This document shows, piece after piece, positions 35,605 to 45,033 of a DNA stretch of 64,000 nt. Origin of the DNA: Flavobacteriaceae bacterium UBA7302 (lineage in GTDB: Bacteria; Bacteroidota; Bacteroidia; Flavobacteriales; Flavobacteriaceae); NCBI GenBank assembly GCA_002471825.1, contig DKQS01000009.1, positions 234,913 through 298,912 on the forward strand, read 5' to 3'. Position 1 is the stretch's first letter, and each line of letters opens with the position of its first letter. The notes below the pieces were generated by a model. The model worked only from the letters and a program-made list of their open reading frames with translations, had not been told where the DNA came from and searched no databases. A program made the translations under genes and the position numbers.

Positions 35605-37048
35605 CGAGGTCTTTCTCTACGGTTGGTTTGTTTTTATGGACGTAATCGTTCTTCATGGAATCATACTCATAATCTTGAGCCCAATCATCGATAGAGACAG
35701 CCAATTGTTTTAAGGACTCACAAATGTAACTCACCTCATCATCAGTTACCGTAGGATGCAGTGATAATCGCACCCAGCCAGGTTTTTCAGTATTACATCC
35801 TTCCAATATTTGATGTTGAATTTTATGTGATGTTTCAATGTCTACATTCAATAAGAAGTGTCCGTAGGTTCCTGCGCAAGAGCATCCACCACGGGTTTGA
35901 ATTCCGAATCGGTCATTCAACAATTTCACTACCAAGTTGAAATGGTATTTTTCAAAGTAGAACGAAAAAATACTGAGTCGTTTTTTGTGATTTGAAGCTA
36001 ATATTTGAACACCCTCAAGACTTTCTAGCGTATCAAAAACCTTTTCATTGATTTCCTTCTCCCTTTTTAAGATGTTGGAAACTCCCATTTTTTCCTTTAA
36101 CTGAATGGCTAAAGCAATTCGAATGGTTTGCAAGAATGCAGGAGTACCTCCATCCTCTCGTGTTTCTACATCATCAAAATAATCGTGTTCTCCCCAAGGA
36201 TTGGTATATAAAACAGTTCCTCCTCCAGGGTTATCTGGCACCATGTTTTTGTACAATTTCTTGTTGAAAATCAGAACCCCAGAACTTCCCGGTCCGCCTA
36301 AAAATTTATGCGGAGAAAAGAATATCGCATCCAAATAGGCGTCCTTTTCTTCGGGGTGCATATCGATTTGCACATAAGGTCCGCAACAAGCAAAATCAAC
36401 AAAACACAATCCGTTGTATTTATGAATCAATTTAGCAACATCATAAAACGGAGTGTGAATCCCGGTTACATTGGATGTCGCTACAATCGAAGCGATCTTA
36501 ATAGGTCTATCTTGGTACTCTTGAATGCACTTTTCAAAAGCCTCCAGGCAAACCAATCCAACATTGTTACTCGGAACCACCACCACATCTGCAATGGTTT
36601 CATACCAAGAAGTCTGATTGGAATGATGCTCCATGTGACTGATAAAAACCACTGGTTTCTTTTCAGTCGGAACCTCTGTATGTTCTTTTAGGTTTTCAGA
36701 AACCTTTAAACCAAGGATTCGTTGGAACTTATTGATCACGCCGGTCATTCCAGATCCTTCTGTAATCAAGACATCATCTTTGGAAGCATTTACATGCCGT
36801 TTGATGATGTTTCTTGCCTCATGATAAGCCAAGGTCATGGTTGCACCTGTAGTGCTTGTTTCGGTGTGTGTATTGGCCACAAAAGGACCAAATTCATGAA
36901 GCATTTTATCTTCAATGGGGCCGTATAGTCGGCCACTTGCTGTCCAATCGGCATAGATCACTTTTTTTTCGCCGTAGGGCGATTGGAACGTTTGATCGAT
37001 TCCAATAATCCCTTTTCGAAACTGCGAAAAATAGTGTTCTAAGTTCAT
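35582..37048 (-). CDS. Class V aminotransferase (cysteine desulfurase-like)
   Basis: The 488-residue protein has YADWTASGRLYGPIEDKM at the N-terminus, HMEHHSNQTSW, VDFACCGPYVQIDM and the PLP-binding Lys248 in FFSPHKFLGGPGSSGV. GGCSCAGTYGHFLL carries cysteines at the place of the desulfurase active loop. It is longer than SufS/IscS (about 400) and resembles the group of molybdenum-cofactor-sulfurase-like or selenocysteine-lyase-like proteins of unproven substrate. It lies 9 bases downstream of the GlmM-like gene, so both may be co-transcribed. Confidence 0.85.
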   Translation of the reverse strand: MNLEHYFSQFRKGIIGIDQTFQSPYGEKKVIYADWTASGRLYGPIEDKMLHEFGPFVANTHTETSTTGATMTLAYHEARNIIKRHVNASKDDVLITEGSGMTGVINKFQRILGLKVSENLKEHTEVPTEKKPVVFISHMEHHSNQTSWYETIADVVVVPSNNVGLVCLEAFEKCIQEYQDRPIKIASIVATSNVTGIHTPFYDVAKLIHKYNGLCFVDFACCGPYVQIDMHPEEKDAYLDAIFFSPHKFLGGPGSSGVLIFNKKLYKNMVPDNPGGGTVLYTNPWGEHDYFDDVETREDGGTPAFLQTIRIALAIQLKEKMGVSNILKREKEINEKVFDTLESLEGVQILASNHKKRLSIFSFYFEKYHFNLVVKLLNDRFGIQTRGGCSCAGTYGHFLLNVDIETSHKIQHQILEGCNTEKPGWVRLSLHPTVTDDEVSYICESLKQLAVSIDDWAQDYEYDSMKNDYVHKNKPTVEKDLVTSWFYS

Positions 37049-37057
37049 GGTTCTAAG

Positions 37058-38446
37058 TTAGATAATCTCCTTGATTTCAGCAATAAAGCGATCCGCCAAG
37101 GCGTCGGCAGCAGCTTGACTTTTAGCTTCTGTATAAATGCGAATAATAGGTTCTGTATTGGATTTACGCAAGTGAATCCACTCCTCTGCAAAATCAATTT
37201 TCACGCCATCAATGGTGTTCACTTCTTCATTGGCATATTTGGTCGCCATAGTTTCTAAAATGGCATCCACATCAATTTGAGGTGTCAATTGAATTTTGTT
37301 TTTACTCATAAAGTAACTCGGATAGGACTCACGCAATTCTTTACACGATTTCTTCGTATGAGCCAAGTGTGATAGGAACAAAGCAACGCCAACCAAAGAA
37401 TCACGTCCGTAATGCGAAGCAGGATAAATAATTCCGCCATTCCCTTCTCCACCAATAGCCGCATTGGTTTCTTTCATTTTTACCACCACATTTACCTCTC
37501 CTACAGCACTGGCTTGATAGCTTCCTCCGTGGGAATTGGTCACATCTCTCAATGCTCTTGAAGACGATAAATTCGAAACGGTATTACCTCCGCCTAATCG
37601 TCCTAAAACATAATCAGCGCAAGCCACTAAGGTGTACTCTTCTCCAAACATCGATCCGTCTTCGCAAATCAATGCCAATCGGTCTACATCAGGGTCAACT
37701 ACGATTCCGAAATCGGCCTTTTCTTTGACAACCAATTCTGAAATGTCAGTAAGGTGTTCTTTTAAAGGCTCTGGATTGTGAGGGAAATGTCCGTTTGGTG
37801 TACAATACAATTCAATGCATTCCACATTCAATTCTTTTAATAAAGCGGGAATAAAAATTCCGCCTGTGGAATTCACACCATCCACAACCACTTTAAAATT
37901 GGCCTTTCGAATGGCATCTGCATCCACCAATTCTAGGTTCAATACTTCTTGAATATGTTTCTCTAAATAGGAACTGTCTTTGGTGTAAGTTCCCAAACCA
38001 TCAACCTCAGCAAAGTCGTAATCATCAGCTTCTGCAGTGGCTAAAATTTCTTTACCGTCATCACCACTTAAAAACTCCCCTCTTTCATTCAATAGTTTAA
38101 GGGCGTTCCATTGCTTTGGATTGTGACTCGCAGTGAGGATAATTCCGCCATCGGCATTTTCCAAGGGTACGGCTACCTCCACAGTTGGTGTGGTAGATAA
38201 TCCCAAATCAACAACGTTGATTCCAATACCTACCAAGGTATTGGCTACCAAGCTACTGATCATCTTACCAGAGATTCGAGCATCCCTTCCGATGACTACG
38301 GTTAAGTTTTCTTTATTCGGATTTCTTTTCTTTAAAAACACACCATAGGCCGAAGCGAATTTTACCGCGTCAATTGGTGTTAAATTATCTCCAGGTTTTC
38401 CTCCAATAGTACCTCTAATTCCGGAGATTGATTTGATTAATGTCAT
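37058..38446 (-). CDS. glmM: Phosphoglucosamine mutase (GlmM-like phosphohexomutase)
   Basis: The 462-residue protein starts with SISGIRGTIGG, has the catalytic serine Ser107 in TASHNPKQWNALK, the metal-binding loop DPDVDRLALI, the sugar-binding GEGNGGIIYP and the C-terminal phosphate-binding RKSNTEPIIRIYTEA. This is the alpha-D-phosphohexomutase order. In Bacteroidota this form is annotated as GlmM, which makes glucosamine-1-phosphate for cell wall precursors; a phosphomannomutase role is a weaker alternative. The minus strand carries a TATATTTG box at 38464-38471 shortly before the start. Confidence 0.9.
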   Translation of the reverse strand: MTLIKSISGIRGTIGGKPGDNLTPIDAVKFASAYGVFLKKRNPNKENLTVVIGRDARISGKMISSLVANTLVGIGINVVDLGLSTTPTVEVAVPLENADGGIILTASHNPKQWNALKLLNERGEFLSGDDGKEILATAEADDYDFAEVDGLGTYTKDSSYLEKHIQEVLNLELVDADAIRKANFKVVVDGVNSTGGIFIPALLKELNVECIELYCTPNGHFPHNPEPLKEHLTDISELVVKEKADFGIVVDPDVDRLALICEDGSMFGEEYTLVACADYVLGRLGGGNTVSNLSSSRALRDVTNSHGGSYQASAVGEVNVVVKMKETNAAIGGEGNGGIIYPASHYGRDSLVGVALFLSHLAHTKKSCKELRESYPSYFMSKNKIQLTPQIDVDAILETMATKYANEEVNTIDGVKIDFAEEWIHLRKSNTEPIIRIYTEAKSQAAADALADRFIAEIKEII

Positions 38447-38463
38447 GTTGAATTTTTGATGAA

Positions 38464-38471
38464 CAAATATA
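38464..38471 (-). promoter_or_regulatory. Candidate -7 box for the glmM gene
   Basis: The minus strand reads TATATTTG 18 bases before the glmM start. No clear TTG lies 17-23 bases upstream. Confidence 0.4.
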
Positions 38472-38565
38472 CTTTTTCACTTCCATTTTTCCAGAGAAAA
38501 TCTGCGATAATAATAGGTTAATTAGCAGTCTGAGTTTTTTTTCTATCTTTAGTAAAACCAAAAAA

Positions 38566-39342
38566 ATGATTCAGCTTTTCAAAAAAGTTCGACGAAAACT
38601 ATTGACTAACAATCGATTACGAAGTTATTTCTTTTATGCCGTCGGAGAAATCGTATTGGTGATGCTCGGAATTGTTTTGGCCTTGCAGTTTAGCAATTGG
38701 AACCAAAAACGAACTGAAATTAAAAAGGAAATCTGGTATTTAGACAATATTGCCAACGACATGTTCGCACAAAAACAGGACTTGGTATCACTAAAAAAAG
38801 CTTTTACTGAAACACTTGAGATTTCCAACCAACTACTTCGCGATTATATTGATCTTAAGGACTATACAAAAATTGATAGCCTATCAGTTAAGTTGAATAA
38901 CTTGATGGTGACCTACGCATTTCCCAACATTGATAATACTTACAGTGAGTTGCTATCTTCCGGACAGGTGCAATTGATCGAAAACGATGATTTGCTATCA
39001 GAGATTATCGATTATTATTTGACAACTGAGGAAAATGAAATCCTTTTTCAAACCAATGAAAAACAAGTGTTTTACGGCGAGGTGTATCACGTGTTAAACA
39101 AATATGCTGAAATAGATTTATCGGATTATGCTGATGACGAATCCTTTCTTGCCAAGGATGAAACCGTTCAAAATTACATCCTTACCGAGCTGAGAAAGCC
39201 CAGAGTGAAATTAGAGTTAACCAATGCCATTAAGAATAAAATCATCATCGTGAAGGATTATCTAGAAACGGTTGACGAATCCGTAGAATGGGCCGATAAG
39301 ATGATTAAGGCCATTGATGATGAAATAGAAACCCTAAAATAA
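38566..39342 (+). CDS. DUF6090 family membrane protein, paralogue 1
   Basis: The 258-residue protein has the family layout: a basic N-terminus (KKVRRKLLTNNRLRSY), one membrane span (about 24-43) with GEIVLVMLGIVLALQ, the juxtamembrane NWNQ, and a helical, mostly charged domain outside. A second conserved block, YSELLSSG then LIENDDLL, lies at residues 126-143. By the positive-inside rule the C-terminal domain should face the periplasm. It stands slightly apart (69 bases) from the channel-like gene and is the first of ten paralogues in this region. Function unknown. Confidence 0.85.
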   Translation: MIQLFKKVRRKLLTNNRLRSYFFYAVGEIVLVMLGIVLALQFSNWNQKRTEIKKEIWYLDNIANDMFAQKQDLVSLKKAFTETLEISNQLLRDYIDLKDYTKIDSLSVKLNNLMVTYAFPNIDNTYSELLSSGQVQLIENDDLLSEIIDYYLTTEENEILFQTNEKQVFYGEVYHVLNKYAEIDLSDYADDESFLAKDETVQNYILTELRKPRVKLELTNAIKNKIIIVKDYLETVDESVEWADKMIKAIDDEIETLK

Positions 39343-39411
39343 ATCCTCCCCTCTATAAGAAAAAAGAAATCCAATTAATCAACCAACACTTATAACTAAC
39401 GAAACTACTTC

Positions 39412-41223
39412 ATGCTTAAAAAAATATTGCTTTTCCTAGCGGTTATTGCCTATTGCCATAGTTTTTCCCAAAACGTCAAATACAAAGAATTCAGTTATAC
39501 TCAGTTCTTTAAAATGATTGAAGAAGATAAAGATTCCGTCTTTGAACTCTCAGACGCTTTAATCAAATACAATCCACAAACAGATGAGCGGTTTGTTTTG
39601 AAAGGAATTCATGTTTACGAAGCAAAAGACAGTTCCTATGTTTACAAAAATGATATTGTCATTACAAAAGCTCTTAATCTTGACAATGTGCAGTTTTTAA
39701 CCACCACTTTCAGAAAAGAAGGAATCCGAACTAAGGGTGGTGTTATGCTAGATATACATTTTAAGAAGTCCGTTACCTTAAAAAATACTTCGACCTTATT
39801 TATGCGGTACTGTAGGTTCGATAAGACCTTTGATTTGGACACAAAAGACTGTAATGTAAATAAGTACATTGGTGATATCTTTGAATCTGGTATCGAAGTT
39901 GCTTATTCTAAATTTGGTGACTTTAACCATTATGCCTATTGTGCCGAAGGCTTGAATCAGCTTTCCGTGGAATTTAGAGATAACGAGTTTAATTCGACCA
40001 ATTATGAGGATCGATTCTTTGTTGGAGGTAGCAATGTTCGTGGATTTTACTTTATAAACAACACAGTAAAATACAATAGGGATATTTTTGTTGGAATTTT
40101 TGAATCTAATTTCTCTATTGTCAAAGAGAATGAATTCAAAAGTGAATTCATTCAACACAATCTTAATTCCATTGAGAATTTTCGTTGGTTTGACAACATA
40201 TACTCAAGTACTGTATTTGTAACCCAAAATCCATTTTCTCAAAACGATATTATTGGATTAAATCAGTTTAAAAAAGGCATAAGCGAATATAGTGGTTTAA
40301 TGAACTACAGCCTAGAAGTTACCAGTCGTTACCCTGTTCATCTTACCTCAAACCGAAAAGAACTTGTAAAAACATATTTAGACTCCGTTCGGTACTACAA
40401 TGAAAAAGCTTTTAGCGAGGAAATGTCCTTAAAAGGACAGTTCTACAATCATTTTAAAAATCGATATAACACCCAAATAGCAAACAAAATCTATATGGAT
40501 TTGAAAGATTTTGAAACCAAACGTTTGGAAGTGATTCATGATCAAAACCCAGGATTTCGTTCCTATTTCAAGTGGAAAGTCAATCAGTTTTTAAAACTTT
40601 TTTCTGACTACGGAACAGAGCCTTCCAAGGCAATTGTGGTGTCTGTATATGTGATTATTTTCTTCGCCTTTATCTACCTCCTCTTCCCCAATACCTGGGA
40701 CCGACATGGGAAAAACCGAATCATGGATCGCTATCGGTTCTTCACCAAATACATGCGCAAAGAGGCCGGTATTCATGAGGTGTATTTGGAAGAACAAGAA
40801 CCCGAACTTCTCGATTCTGAAGATTTCAAACAGTACATGTTGGCCGCGCAAAAGAACATTCCGTCTTTTTTCATTCGAACCGCTTTACCCTTGTACAAAT
40901 GGTCTATCTCTGGCACCAAATTATCGGCTTGGTTGTTAAGACGCGTGGATGTCATGCAAGGAACTTGGAGTCAACTACCTGATAAAAAACGAACTTGGAA
41001 AACAATACTATTGGTGGTAGCCTTTTGCATTTCTTTGATTTACGACATCTTCATTAAAATGCTCAACGCCCTTATGCTCTCCATCAACACCTTTACCACC
41101 TTAGGCTTTGGTGAAATCCCAATCAAAGGATTACCACGATACTTAGCCATCATTCAAGGCTTTATCGGTTGGTTTATGTTGACGATATTCAGTGTATCTC
41201 TAATCTCACAACTACTAAACTGA
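39412..41223 (+). CDS. Secreted beta-helix-like domain fused to a two-span ion-channel pore
   Basis: The 603-residue protein has a signal peptide (to about 20, SFSQ). Residues about 60-280 form short, regularly spaced hydrophobic strands (ALNLDNVQFLTTTF, SVTLKNTSTLFMRYCRF, LSVEFRDNEF, GFYFINNTV, FSIVKENEF) as in right-handed beta-helix or pentapeptide-like repeats. A membrane span follows (about 405-423), then a long loop, then two spans around a pore loop TFTTLGFGEIP (filter TLGFGE at about 563-568), similar to the TVGYGD filter of potassium channels. This suggests a gated channel with a large periplasmic sensor. It lies among the DUF6090 genes; partner and ion are unknown. Confidence 0.72.
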   Translation: MLKKILLFLAVIAYCHSFSQNVKYKEFSYTQFFKMIEEDKDSVFELSDALIKYNPQTDERFVLKGIHVYEAKDSSYVYKNDIVITKALNLDNVQFLTTTFRKEGIRTKGGVMLDIHFKKSVTLKNTSTLFMRYCRFDKTFDLDTKDCNVNKYIGDIFESGIEVAYSKFGDFNHYAYCAEGLNQLSVEFRDNEFNSTNYEDRFFVGGSNVRGFYFINNTVKYNRDIFVGIFESNFSIVKENEFKSEFIQHNLNSIENFRWFDNIYSSTVFVTQNPFSQNDIIGLNQFKKGISEYSGLMNYSLEVTSRYPVHLTSNRKELVKTYLDSVRYYNEKAFSEEMSLKGQFYNHFKNRYNTQIANKIYMDLKDFETKRLEVIHDQNPGFRSYFKWKVNQFLKLFSDYGTEPSKAIVVSVYVIIFFAFIYLLFPNTWDRHGKNRIMDRYRFFTKYMRKEAGIHEVYLEEQEPELLDSEDFKQYMLAAQKNIPSFFIRTALPLYKWSISGTKLSAWLLRRVDVMQGTWSQLPDKKRTWKTILLVVAFCISLIYDIFIKMLNALMLSINTFTTLGFGEIPIKGLPRYLAIIQGFIGWFMLTIFSVSLISQLLN

Positions 41224-41256
41224 TGAAAACGCCAAAACAATATATCTATAAACACG

Positions 41257-41272
41257 CCCCTCCCAAGAGGGG
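41257..41272. repeat. GC-rich inverted repeat between the channel-like and DUF3667 genes
   Basis: CCCCTC (41257-41262), loop CCAA, GAGGGG (41267-41272). It is much more GC-rich than its surroundings and has no T run, so it is not a typical terminator. It may be a repetitive extragenic palindrome; I cannot see further copies in the window. Confidence 0.45.
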
Positions 41273-41305
41273 AGTCCTTCTAAAACAAACAACAGGTAAA
41301 CTAAA

Positions 41306-42070
41306 ATGACACAAATTCTTTGTAAAAATTGTGAAAATAAATACCAAGGCGATTTCTGTAATTCCTGCGGACAGCGGAATATTGGCAATCATCGATTGCA
41401 AATGAATGAGGTGATTGCCGATTTTTTTGATAACACCTTTAACCTTCACAAAGGGTTCTTTTTTACGCTTTACAAGCTATTCATTTCTCCGGGTACCGTG
41501 GCCAAGGCATACATAGACGGCAAAAGGAAACGCTATACCAACCCAACACGCTTTATGGTCATCGGACTGGCCTTTCAATCCTTTATCGATTATTGGTTTA
41601 AAACAACCGAAGTCATAGAACATGAAGAGTATTACTATTTTTCATTCCTATCCGAAGCAATGAATAGTAGCATGGAAATTTGGAATGTAAAACTGGCCGT
41701 TGAGTATATTTTGTTGTCAAATTTATTCATGATCATTCTCCTACCTGTGCTCCTGTATTTCTTGTTCAAACCATTGAAATACAATTACACAGAACTCTTA
41801 TCTACGAGCTTTTACTTCTTCCCTGCCATACTATTCATTACCATGCCTTTTTTATTTGTAACCAAGGTGTTACTCGACATCTATGTATCTAAAGAGGTCA
41901 TTATATTCATTTTTACAGGGTATTTGTTTTGGTCCTACCTGTCGTTTTTCAAAGCGATGAAATGGCCTCAGCGATTCTTGCGATTTACTGCCGTAATTGG
42001 AATCTTTATGTTCGTACGAATCGCCGTTTTGCCCTGGATATTAAGTATCCTTTATTTACAAACATCATGA
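41306..42070 (+). CDS. DUF3667 membrane protein with N-terminal zinc ribbon
   Basis: The 254-residue protein starts with a four-cysteine zinc ribbon (Cys6, Cys9, Cys18, Cys21 in CKNCENKYQGDFCNSCGQ), followed by a polar helix and about five hydrophobic segments. The block LYKLFISPGTVAKAYIDGKRKRYTNPTRF before the first span is typical for DUF3667, a Bacteroidota family of unknown function. Its stop codon overlaps the next DUF6090 gene by four bases (ATGA), so they are translationally coupled. Confidence 0.85.
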   Translation: MTQILCKNCENKYQGDFCNSCGQRNIGNHRLQMNEVIADFFDNTFNLHKGFFFTLYKLFISPGTVAKAYIDGKRKRYTNPTRFMVIGLAFQSFIDYWFKTTEVIEHEEYYYFSFLSEAMNSSMEIWNVKLAVEYILLSNLFMIILLPVLLYFLFKPLKYNYTELLSTSFYFFPAILFITMPFLFVTKVLLDIYVSKEVIIFIFTGYLFWSYLSFFKAMKWPQRFLRFTAVIGIFMFVRIAVLPWILSILYLQTS

Positions 42071-42840
42071 TAAAATTTTTCAGACGAATCCGCAAATCAT
42101 TATTAGAACAAGACAAAATGGGTAAATATTTTAAATATGCTATTGGAGAAATTCTATTGGTAGTCATCGGGATTTTGATAGCCCTACAAATCAATAACTG
42201 GAATGAGAATCGAAAAGATAGAATCATTGAGAAAAAAATTCTCAGTGAAGTTCTCTTAGACCTCCAAATTAACAGAGGGGATCTCGAGGACATGATTAAG
42301 ATTGCAGAAGAAAGACTTAAAAAAGTTGAAGAGATTAACGAGCACATCATTCGCAGAAAACCCGAATATGATTCTTTGGGATTTGAGTTACGAGAAGCCT
42401 CTTCTACCCTTCAATTTACGCCAAGAACCATTGGTAATGAAAGTCTAAAAGCAAAGGGAGTAGACATTATTCAAAATGAACTCGTTCGAAATTCTATTGT
42501 ACGCGTTTATGGTTACTCTTTCCATAATCTAATCATGGAAGGAAGAGAATACGAACAATTTGACAACCCCACCATTGATTTACTACCCTACCTTAAAAAG
42601 CACTTAGTGGTCGACCCGACAACCACCGGCGATATTTCGGCAAAGAATATAAATTATAAATTTGAAACCTACGGCCTAAAGATAAAGGATTATAAGGCTT
42701 TGCTGGATGATTCTGAATTTCTTCTGATGCTCCAAAAATCAATGTTTAATAGAGCTAATAAGATTATTATGTCAAAAAGACTCATTAAAGAAATGATAAG
42801 GGTAGAAGGATATATTTCCGAAGAATTGGCAAAACGATAA
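42067..42840 (+). CDS. DUF6090 family membrane protein, paralogue 2 (leader type B-like)
   Basis: The start is the ATG at 42067, overlapping the DUF3667 stop as ATGA; upstream in-frame ATGs would lie inside DUF3667. The 257-residue product has the leader RKSLLEQDKMGKYFKYA, one span with GEILLVVIGILIALQ and NNWNE. The central motif is weaker here (ESLKAKGVDIIQNELV instead of the usual SSG form). The rest is helical and charged. Periplasmic location of the C-terminal domain is inferred from the charge pattern. Function unknown. Confidence 0.85.
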   Translation: MIKFFRRIRKSLLEQDKMGKYFKYAIGEILLVVIGILIALQINNWNENRKDRIIEKKILSEVLLDLQINRGDLEDMIKIAEERLKKVEEINEHIIRRKPEYDSLGFELREASSTLQFTPRTIGNESLKAKGVDIIQNELVRNSIVRVYGYSFHNLIMEGREYEQFDNPTIDLLPYLKKHLVVDPTTTGDISAKNINYKFETYGLKIKDYKALLDDSEFLLMLQKSMFNRANKIIMSKRLIKEMIRVEGYISEELAKR

Positions 42841-42852
42841 AACCCAAACACC

Positions 42853-43560
42853 ATGATTAAATTCTTTCGAAAAATTCGACAATCCTTACTCGCTAAAAAC
42901 AAGTTTAGTAATTATTTAATCTATGCCTTTGGTGAGATTGTACTTGTAATCATTGGAATCTTATTGGCGCTTCAAATTAACAGCTGGAATGAACAGAAAA
43001 AAATTGAAGCAGAATTATGGAGCTCTCTACATGACATGACTGAGGAATTGGAGGAAAATATTCAATTTTTGAACAAGTCGAAACAATCCTTTGAAACTCG
43101 GTTTTTACGAGTAAAAAAATTAAAGGAAAACAAGGCCTCTGATACTGAAATTAGTCAATTACTTAGCTATATAGGGCAAGATTTTGACACAAAACCATTC
43201 AACAAAGTATTTGAATTCATTAAAAACGAAAAGAGTTTGAAACTGATTCAAGATAAGGAACTCGTAAAAAGTATCAACCAATTTTATGAGTATTCATTAA
43301 CAGGTTTGGATAGAACATCTCAATGGCACCAGGGGTTTGTAAGAAATAATATTGATCCCTATATCTTAGAAAACATTCCCTCAGAAAGAGGAGTCGTAGC
43401 ACCAAAAAATGCCAAAATATTGATGAAACAATTGAAATTTCAAAACATTCTGAACTACCAGAGTCTATTTTATGAAGCTTACGTAAATGCTTGTAGTAAA
43501 GTAATATCCGAAGCCAAAGAACTAAAAAAAGACATAACCGCTTATCTTAAACAAGAATGA
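42853..43560 (+). CDS. DUF6090 family membrane protein, paralogue 3 (leader type A-like)
   Basis: The 235-residue protein has leader RQSLLAKNKFSNYLIYAFGE, a span with IVLVIIGILLALQ and juxtamembrane NSWNE. The central block reads FEFIKNEKSLKLIQDKELVKSI, a variant of the family SSG motif. The gene follows its predecessor by 12 bases and ends in an ATGA overlap with the next paralogue. It is the shortest of the set. Confidence 0.85.
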   Translation: MIKFFRKIRQSLLAKNKFSNYLIYAFGEIVLVIIGILLALQINSWNEQKKIEAELWSSLHDMTEELEENIQFLNKSKQSFETRFLRVKKLKENKASDTEISQLLSYIGQDFDTKPFNKVFEFIKNEKSLKLIQDKELVKSINQFYEYSLTGLDRTSQWHQGFVRNNIDPYILENIPSERGVVAPKNAKILMKQLKFQNILNYQSLFYEAYVNACSKVISEAKELKKDITAYLKQE

Positions 43561-44315
43561 TTAAATTTTTCAGAAAAATTCGTCAAAAACTACTTGCTGA
43601 AAATCGATTCAACAAGTACCTACTATATGCCTTCGGAGAAATCATATTGGTAGTAATCGGAATTTTGATTGCCCTTCAGATTAACAATTGGAACGAATCG
43701 AATAACCGTCGAGAGAAACTAAACAATTACCTCAGCGCCCTTAAAGAAGAGTTGAACGGAAATATCGCACGGCTAGAAAGAGCTGAAAGACGATCTAAAC
43801 GAGATTTGGAACATAGTGTTTATTTGATAAGAACCTTTAATTCTGATTCAGCTAAATTTTATACATCTAAGGACATAGCTACGTTTGAGAAAGGAACAAG
43901 TCCCTATTTCAAGGTTGAATTATTTAGCGCGGTGTATAAAGATTTGATTAATGCTGGTGTACTTGAAACTCTAAAAGACCCAACCATGAAGCGTCATATT
44001 TTTGAAATTGAACGCTTGTTGGAAAATTATGATGAAGCATTTCTAAACGCCAGTAAAATCTGGGATGATTACCTGTTACCTTACTATCATCAGCATAAAA
44101 ATGTAACGGGGCTTTGGGATTCAATCGAACATGTTTCCATGCCCAAATTAGCCTTTACAAGTGATGTGAAAGCTTTTGTAAACAATCGAGATTACTCGAA
44201 TTTACTTGCCTCGCGATCTAGGCAAGCAGCCAATCTTATGAATACGTGTAAGGGGACCATCACGAATTTTGAAGAACTAGTTAAAGAAATTGAAAGCTAT
44301 TTAGAAGATGATTAA
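43557..44315 (+). CDS. DUF6090 family membrane protein, paralogue 4 (leader type A)
   Basis: The 252-residue protein carries leader RQKLLAENRFNKYLLYAFGE and span IILVVIGILIALQ, then NNWNES. Its 5' end shares a perfect 53-base block with paralogue 6 (43581-43633 against 45050-45102). The central block reads VYKDLINAGVLETLKD. After the span the protein sequence has little in common with its sisters beyond helices. The stop codon TAA lies inside the first eight bases of the next gene (ATGATTAA). Confidence 0.85.
   Translation: MIKFFRKIRQKLLAENRFNKYLLYAFGEIILVVIGILIALQINNWNESNNRREKLNNYLSALKEELNGNIARLERAERRSKRDLEHSVYLIRTFNSDSAKFYTSKDIATFEKGTSPYFKVELFSAVYKDLINAGVLETLKDPTMKRHIFEIERLLENYDEAFLNASKIWDDYLLPYYHQHKNVTGLWDSIEHVSMPKLAFTSDVKAFVNNRDYSNLLASRSRQAANLMNTCKGTITNFEELVKEIESYLEDD
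43581..43633 (+). repeat. 53-base block identical to 45050-45102 (leader A)
   Basis: Identical in the 5' ends of paralogues 4 and 6; over the first 77 coding bases there are only two differences (coding positions 12 and 24), both silent. Confidence 0.9.
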
Positions 44316-44378
44316 ATTCTTTAGAAATATTAGAAAGTCCCTCATAAATCAAAATCAAATGGGAAAATACGTTAAATA
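44308..44378 (+). repeat. 71-base block nearly identical to 46081-46151 (leader B)
   Basis: 70 of 71 bases match; the only difference is at coding position 19 (A here, C in the partner). The match then fades to 88 of 93 over the first 93 bases. Confidence 0.9.
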
Positions 44379-45033
44379 CGCGCTGGGAGAAATACTATTG
44401 GTGATGATTGGTATTCTTCTGGCAGTGCAAGTGAATGCCTGGTATCAAGATTCTCAAGATAGGAAACTTGAAAAACAGCTTCTCATGGAATTAAAGAATA
44501 GTATTACCAGAGACAGTCTGGAAATAGCACGGAATCTTCTTAACTTTAAGAGGATTCGAAAAAATGCAATTTACCTAGACTCCATGTTAACCATTAAAGC
44601 AAATTACACGCCTAAAATGGATTCGGCTTTTGGAAGAATTTCTATTTTCTTTGTGACAGAATCTGATTACGTAATTTTTGATCGAATAAAGTCATTGAAA
44701 AGCGGAATAATATCAAACGATTCTTTATTTACTTCCCTAAGCAATTATTACAACTTTTCTAAATTCTTGGCAGGAGTTGATCGTTATTTTCAGAATGGAG
44801 CTTATTTCAGACAGGATGTCTATCCAAAATACTTTAAACATTATCGATATGGGAGCTATGCACAAATAGCAAACTACGAGGAACTAAGAGTCTCTAACGA
44901 AATTAGGGTAGCTATTGATTATTGTATCAATGATGCCAATTATTATAGGAATCAGACAAAGCATCGAAAAGAGCATGCCCGAGAATTAATTCAAGACATT
45001 TCACAAGAATTAAAAAGATTTAAAAATGATTAA
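44308..45033 (+). CDS. DUF6090 family membrane protein, paralogue 5 (leader type B)
   Basis: The 241-residue protein has leader RKSLINQNQMGKYVKYA and the span with GEILLVMIGILLAVQ, followed by the unusual VNAWYQ in place of INNWNE. The first 71 coding bases match paralogue 7 at 70 positions. The central motif is changed to FDRIKSLKSGIISNDSL. It overlaps both neighbours by eight bases (ATGATTAA). Its departure at NNWNE suggests that this part is under weaker constraint here. Confidence 0.85.
   Translation: MIKFFRNIRKSLINQNQMGKYVKYALGEILLVMIGILLAVQVNAWYQDSQDRKLEKQLLMELKNSITRDSLEIARNLLNFKRIRKNAIYLDSMLTIKANYTPKMDSAFGRISIFFVTESDYVIFDRIKSLKSGIISNDSLFTSLSNYYNFSKFLAGVDRYFQNGAYFRQDVYPKYFKHYRYGSYAQIANYEELRVSNEIRVAIDYCINDANYYRNQTKHRKEHARELIQDISQELKRFKND

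Noticed and set aside
41929..42066. Upstream extension of DUF6090 paralogue 2
   Set aside because: These codons overlap DUF3667 in another frame, and the family N-terminus (MIKFF) begins at 42067.
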